Shown here: positions 60,089 through 64,000 of the stretch, one piece after another | Layout of the letters: each line of letters opens with the position of its first letter | Numbering within the stretch: the first letter of the stretch is position 1 | Origin: Palsa-1447 sp964509885 | GTDB taxonomy: Bacteria > Verrucomicrobiota > Verrucomicrobiia > Opitutales > Opitutaceae | Direction: 5' to 3' | DNA length: 64,000 bases | NCBI GenBank assembly: GCA_964509885.1 | Contig: CAZDZL010000012.1 | Coordinates: 1 to 64,000, forward strand | Notes under the pieces: model-generated | What the model was told of the DNA's origin: nothing | What the model saw: only the letters and a program-made list of their open reading frames with translations | Database searches by the model: none | Program-made: the position numbers and the translations under genes

Positions 60089-60271
60089 ATGCTTCGCTGG
60101 ATACTCTCCTTCCTCCTGCTGGCGATCATCGCCGGCGCACTCGGCTTCACCGGAATCGCCGGCGCGTCCATCGCCATCGCCCAGACGCTGTTCTACATCT
60201 TCCTCATCCTGTTCGTGGTCGCCTTGATCGTGCACATCTCGCGCGGCGGCGGCCCGAAGACGGACCTCTAA
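60089..60271 (+). CDS. DUF1328 (YtjA-like) small membrane protein
   Basis: A 60-residue protein with two transmembrane helices: ILSFLLLAIIAGALGFTGIAG and IAQTLFYIFLILFVVALIVHI. The start MLRWILSFLLLAIIAGALGFTGIAGA followed by A-x-x-LFxIFL is the DUF1328 signature, common in stress-induced clusters with DUF883 proteins. Function unknown. Confidence 0.92.
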   Translation: MLRWILSFLLLAIIAGALGFTGIAGASIAIAQTLFYIFLILFVVALIVHISRGGGPKTDL

Positions 60272-60287
60272 GGGCTCAGGTCTGGGC

Positions 60288-61811
60288 CTAGGGCCGGTAT
60301 GCCGGCCCCGTGTCGGGTACCCTTGGGCAGGACTCGGCCGAGAAGTTCTGGACCGCCCTGAGTTCAAATTCCTTTGCCCCCAGACGGGGAACAGCGGTGA
60401 CGTGCTCGAATTCCGCCCCGTCGACATCCTCGAGGAACACGGACGGGCGCCCGTCTGGTATCTTCGGGGAAAGGACGACATGGTGCACGACGAGGTTGGT
60501 CGCATGCCGGGCATACAGCCCCCAGGAGGGCGTGGCGCCGAAATTGCCCGGCTCGGGGTATTCGCGCTCAAGCTCCGGCACCACCCGGCCCGCCTGCTCG
60601 GCGGTCCCGCCGCCCTCGAATTCCATCCGGATGTTGTCGAGCGTCACCTCCTCGACGGGGTGTCCCGCGACCCCGGCGATCAGGATCGCCTGGCCGAACG
60701 AGACGCCCTCGGCCGCGATGTTGCTGATTAGCACCCGCCGGATCACGCCGACCGGCGTGTCCTTGGGACCCCGCATGCGCTCGCCCACCCGCAGGAAAAT
60801 CGGGGCCCCGAATATCCTGCGCATCGCGATGTTCGAGATCGTCACGTCTTCAAGGAGGGCGCCGTCCACGGCCTCGAGCGCCAAGCCGCGGCAGCATTCA
60901 AAGACGCAATTCGTGACCGTCACCGCCTCGAAGCCGCCGTTCGACTCGGTCCCGAACTTGATCCTGCCGGTCGGCTCGGGGTTCTTGGGGTCGTCATGCC
61001 GGCGCGTGCCATCGAGGAGCGTCCCCTCGTCGTAGCCGCTGACGAGGCAGTCGGAGATCGTGACGTTCTCGGTCGCCCGGAACTGCCCGAGCCCGAAGGA
61101 GCTCTTCAGGCAGATGCCGTCGTCCCAGGGGGAATTCACCGAGCAGTTCGAGACCCTCACGTTGCGGCAGCAGTCGATGTCCATCCCGTCGCGGTTCGTG
61201 TCGATCTTCAGGCCGTCGATCGTCATGTTGTCGACGCCGGTCGCCAGGATCCCGAACCATCCCCCGTGCTGCAACGTGAAGTCGCGCAGGATGACGTTGC
61301 GGCAATTCTTGAGCGCGATCGCCTTGTTGCCGACCTTCTGGGGGACGACCTCCTTGTCCCAGCCCCGGGAGAGGCCCTTGCCGTAGATCCGGCCCTCGCC
61401 CGTGATCGACACGTTCACGAGGTCCTCCCCCCAGATCAGGCTGTCGTGCCAGTGGCTGTGGCCCCCGTCCTGGTAGTGAAGGGTGTCCCCCCAGGCGTTG
61501 GCCTCGGGGGCGTCGTAGGCCCCGGCGTCCGAAGAGGCCAGGATCGTCGTCCCAGGCCCCAGGTGGAGCCCCACGTCGCTCCTCAAGTGGATCGAGCCCG
61601 AGAGGTAGGTGCCGGCGGCAAACTCGACCGTCCCGCCGCCGGCCGCATTGGCCGCGGCGATCGCCTGGTTGATCGCGGCGGTGTCGTCGGCGAGCCCGTC
61701 CCCCTTGGCCCCGAAGGAGCCGACGGCGAAGGAGGGCGCGGCCGCGGCGGCTTGCCGGCCCCAGAGGGCCGCCGCCACGGCGACAAGAAGGGCGTAGCGG
61801 GTGGTCTTCAT
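60288..61811 (-). CDS. Exported GH28-family glycoside hydrolase (polygalacturonase-like)
   Basis: A 507-residue parallel beta-helix enzyme with a signal peptide (ALLVAVAAALWGRQAAAAAP). It starts with the pectate-lyase-like FAVGSFGAKGDGLADDTAAINQAIAAANAAGGGTVEFAAGTYLSG. The GH28 catalytic Asp motifs are visible as DTNRDGMDIDCCRNV and NSPWDDGICLKSS. A segment aligned with the usual GHG loop reads FGTESNGGFEAVTV, so the catalytic His loop is altered as in many bacterial members acting on rhamnogalacturonan or unusual pectins. It would degrade pectin-like polymers outside the cell. Confidence 0.9.
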   Translation of the reverse strand: MKTTRYALLVAVAAALWGRQAAAAAPSFAVGSFGAKGDGLADDTAAINQAIAAANAAGGGTVEFAAGTYLSGSIHLRSDVGLHLGPGTTILASSDAGAYDAPEANAWGDTLHYQDGGHSHWHDSLIWGEDLVNVSITGEGRIYGKGLSRGWDKEVVPQKVGNKAIALKNCRNVILRDFTLQHGGWFGILATGVDNMTIDGLKIDTNRDGMDIDCCRNVRVSNCSVNSPWDDGICLKSSFGLGQFRATENVTISDCLVSGYDEGTLLDGTRRHDDPKNPEPTGRIKFGTESNGGFEAVTVTNCVFECCRGLALEAVDGALLEDVTISNIAMRRIFGAPIFLRVGERMRGPKDTPVGVIRRVLISNIAAEGVSFGQAILIAGVAGHPVEEVTLDNIRMEFEGGGTAEQAGRVVPELEREYPEPGNFGATPSWGLYARHATNLVVHHVVLSPKIPDGRPSVFLEDVDGAEFEHVTAVPRLGAKEFELRAVQNFSAESCPRVPDTGPAYRP

Positions 61812-61837
61812 GAATGCGTCGGCACGGTGGCGGCCGC

Positions 61838-63169
61838 CTATCGGGCCGGCCCCCAGCGCCTCGAGAATGGGAAGTAGATGAACAGCGGCCTGCCGATCAC
61901 GTCCTTCTCCGGGACGTAGCCCCAGAAACGGCCGTCAAAGCTGTCGTGGGAGTTGTCCCCGAGCGCCAGGTAGGAGCGCTCCGGGACCCGGATCGTCTCG
62001 CCGGGGAAGAGCATCGAGTAGCGCGCGTCGTCGTGCGTCGCGTTGAAGTAGCCCCGGTAGGGGCTCACGCGGCCGGCGTTCAGGTCGAAGGCCCTCGCGC
62101 CGCCGATCGGGGCGCCGTTTCGGTAGATCATGGGCTCCTTCATCTCGATCGAGTCCCCGGGGATCCCGACGAGGCGCTTCACGAAGTACTGGTCGCCGAA
62201 GGCGCGCTCGATCTCCGGGATGTGGTCCGTCCTGAACACGAACCCCTGCCCCACCGTGGGCCTCATGAACTGGTAGGTCACGCGGTCGACGAAGAGCTGG
62301 TCGCCGGCGAGGACGTCGAACCTGAGGATCGACTCGCCCGCGCGCACGGTCCTGCCCATGGGGACGCGCAGCGCCAGGTACGCCTGGCTTGAGTTCTCGT
62401 CCAGCTTCTGGCTCACCTCCTCGATCTGGCCCGCCTGTCGGGCGCGCTCGATCTGGGCACGTAGCGCCTCGCGGTCCGGGAAGAAGGTCTTGAACACCAT
62501 GTCGTCAAACTCGCCCTCGCCGAAGTCCGCCGGCACCTGGACCGTTGCGGGCTCGCCGTCGACGGTGAAGGTGTACTCCTTCACCTGCGCGGGGATGACC
62601 AGCCACTTGCGCCCCGCCTTCTTCGTGTACGCCACCGTGATCCGCTCGGCGCCGGAGCTGATGAAGAGCGGCACGGAGACCTGGCCGCCCCGGGGCGCCA
62701 CCATCTCGCGGCTGACCGCGCCCAGCTGGATGAACCTGAAGGCGCGCTGCGCGGCGTTCGGGAGCTTCGATCCCGCGGGGTAGTTCTGGGCCGTCATCCC
62801 GTAGTACGTCGGCCACATCGAGTTCGTCGGGATCTTGAACGGCTGGAACAGGTACGTGCGCACGCCTAGGATCACGATCGCCGCGACGAGCAGGAACTCC
62901 ACGTTCTCGACGAGCGACGTCTTGGGGTAGATCGCCCCTCCCGTGCGCATGAGGACGCCCTCGAGCGACTCGATCCCGAGCTTGAGGCGGGCCGCGTCGG
63001 CGCGCTCCTTCATGAGGCGGCCGAGCTCCTCCATGCGGCCGACGAGCTCGTCCGACTCCTTCGCGCCCAGCATGTCGCGGCGGTAGTTCCAGACCTTGGA
63101 GGCCAGCTCGAGCCAGTTGGACGCGTTGTCGCGCATCTTCTTTTCCTGGGAGTCGAATATGCCGAACAT
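61838..63169 (-). CDS. lepB: Signal peptidase I with a large insertion
   Basis: A 443-residue signal peptidase. The transmembrane helix (VEFLLVAAIVILGVRTYLF) is followed by box B with the nucleophile Ser117 (FKIPTNSMWPTYYG). The general base is Lys331 (QYFVKRLVGIPGDSIEM), and box E is YLALGDNSHDSFDGRFWGYVP. About 214 residues separate Ser and Lys, against roughly 55 in E. coli LepB, because of an insertion rich in beta strands and a helical stretch. The N-terminus also has a 90-residue charged extension. It lies 28 nt downstream of lepA, as in many bacteria. Confidence 0.93.
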   Translation of the reverse strand: MFGIFDSQEKKMRDNASNWLELASKVWNYRRDMLGAKESDELVGRMEELGRLMKERADAARLKLGIESLEGVLMRTGGAIYPKTSLVENVEFLLVAAIVILGVRTYLFQPFKIPTNSMWPTYYGMTAQNYPAGSKLPNAAQRAFRFIQLGAVSREMVAPRGGQVSVPLFISSGAERITVAYTKKAGRKWLVIPAQVKEYTFTVDGEPATVQVPADFGEGEFDDMVFKTFFPDREALRAQIERARQAGQIEEVSQKLDENSSQAYLALRVPMGRTVRAGESILRFDVLAGDQLFVDRVTYQFMRPTVGQGFVFRTDHIPEIERAFGDQYFVKRLVGIPGDSIEMKEPMIYRNGAPIGGARAFDLNAGRVSPYRGYFNATHDDARYSMLFPGETIRVPERSYLALGDNSHDSFDGRFWGYVPEKDVIGRPLFIYFPFSRRWGPAR

Positions 63170-63197
63170 GGGAGTAGAGGGGGCGGCCGGGGCGCCG

Positions 63198-64000
63198 TCA
63201 GTTGTTGCGGAGCACCTTGATGAAGGTGTCGGGCGGAATGGAGACCTTTCCGATCAGCTTCATCTTCTGCTTTCCTTCCTTTTGCTTATCAAGCAACTTG
63301 CGCTTGCGGGAAATGTCACCGCCGTAGCACTTGGCGGTCACGTCCTTGCGCATCTCGCGCACGCTCTCCCGGGCGATGATCTTGCCGCCGATGGCGGCCT
63401 GAAGCGCGATCCGGAACATCTGCGGCGGGATGATCTCCGAGAGGCGCTTGCAGAGGTCGCGGCCCCGGGCCTCGGCCTTGTCTCGGTGCACGATGCTGGC
63501 GAACGCGTCGACCGGGTCGCTGTTCACGAGGATCTCCATCTTCACGAGGTCGGCGGGCCTGTAGTCCCCGAGCTCGTAGTCCATCGAGCCGTAGCCGTGC
63601 GTCACGCCCTTCAGGCGGTCGTTGAAGTCGACCAGGATCTCGTTCAGCGGCAGCGTGCAGGTCATCATCACGCGCGTGGAGTCGAGCGTGTGGGTGTTCT
63701 CCATGACGCCGCGCTTCTCCATCACGAGCGCCAGCATGTCGCCCATCGAGTCGTTGGGGATGTGGATCGAGGCCTTGAGCGTCGGCTCGAGGATCTCCAG
63801 GAACGTGCCGGGATCGGGCATGTTGACGGGGTTGTCGACCTCCATCGTCGTGCCGTTCTGCATCACCACCTTGTAGATCACGCTCGGGTAGGTGGAGATG
63901 ATCTCCACGTCGTGCTCGCGACGGATCCTCTCCTGGATGATCTCCATGTGCAGGAGGCCGAGGAACCCGCAGCGGAAGCCGAAGCCGAGGGCAACCGAGC
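63198..64000 (-). CDS. lepA: Elongation factor 4 (LepA), C-terminal part
   Basis: About 267 residues from the C-terminal half; the start lies beyond the right edge. LGFGFRCGFLGLLHMEIIQERIRREHD covers the LepA/EF-G domain-III to V junction. Later ILVNSDPVDAFASIVHRDKA and the diagnostic LepA C-terminal domain follow: IPPQMFRIALQAAIGGKIIARESV, RKDVTAKCYGGDISRKRKLL and QKEGKQKMK. It back-translocates or aids ribosomes as a GTPase. It ends 28 nt before lepB, forming the conserved lepA-lepB order. Confidence 0.97.
   Translation of the reverse strand, partial: SVALGFGFRCGFLGLLHMEIIQERIRREHDVEIISTYPSVIYKVVMQNGTTMEVDNPVNMPDPGTFLEILEPTLKASIHIPNDSMGDMLALVMEKRGVMENTHTLDSTRVMMTCTLPLNEILVDFNDRLKGVTHGYGSMDYELGDYRPADLVKMEILVNSDPVDAFASIVHRDKAEARGRDLCKRLSEIIPPQMFRIALQAAIGGKIIARESVREMRKDVTAKCYGGDISRKRKLLDKQKEGKQKMKLIGKVSIPPDTFIKVLRNN

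Overview
The window is GC-rich, densely packed bacterial DNA and reads as a chromosomal contig from the Verrucomicrobiota, most likely the Opitutales/Opitutaceae. The reasons are: an ECF sigma factor fused to a TonB C-terminal domain; a secreted DUF4331 protein ending in a repeat domain I associate with that group; a very long signal peptidase I next to lepA; many TTG/GTG starts; and few clear Shine-Dalgarno sites. A 100-N scaffold gap lies at 37835-37934, so the two halves are joined only by scaffolding.

Layout. 1-776: a partial integrase beside tRNA-Ala(GGC), the edge of an integrated element that continues off the left end. 867-4070: a site-2 protease, an NtrC-type regulator and GalE. 4134-11777: an eight-gene, mostly overlapping fatty-acid-type biosynthetic operon (ketosynthase, ACP, two CrtI-like FAD enzymes, hotdog dehydratase, FabI-like reductase, OleA/FabH-like condensing enzyme, OleB-like hydrolase), the most interesting locus here. 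11782-13254: VOC, GNAT and a small exported protein. 13350-16281: a nucleoside/ribose salvage operon. 16329-17531: an exported double-VOC protein and a Gly-rich lipoprotein behind a promoter-like element that recurs at 46446-46474. 17559-19388: a LemA/TPM-domain operon. 19450-23319: an anion permease, the sigma-TonB fusion and its membrane partner, and small proteins. 23393-32976: exported glycosidase, PadR unit, a serine-less esterase homologue, an exported deaminase, TPR proteins and a phosphoesterase. About 33-37 kb is visibly less GC-rich and carries signal-transduction genes and a frameshifted PAP2 gene.

After the gap, 37935-45083 is a minus-strand unit: HupE/UreJ-like membrane protein, small membrane protein, TonB-dependent receptor, TPR protein and DUF4331 protein. 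This looks like an outer-membrane uptake or surface system of unknown substrate. 45225-54417 holds scattered housekeeping and accessory genes (DoxX-like, second Gly-rich lipoprotein, 3-methyladenine glycosylase, ArsR/SRPBCC pair, YihY, UbiB-like kinase, AI-2E family exporter). 54575-60271 carries an ABC-F ATPase, a reduced pqiAAB operon and a yqjD-yqjE-yqjK-like envelope cluster. The right edge holds a GH28 enzyme, lepB and the 3' part of lepA.

Putative promoters have a fairly consistent form: -35 TTGCAA or a TT-start, 16-18 nt spacing, and -10 TANNNT. Several lie so close to the start codon that the mRNA should be leaderless or nearly so. No CRISPR array, rRNA operon or intact insertion sequence was seen.
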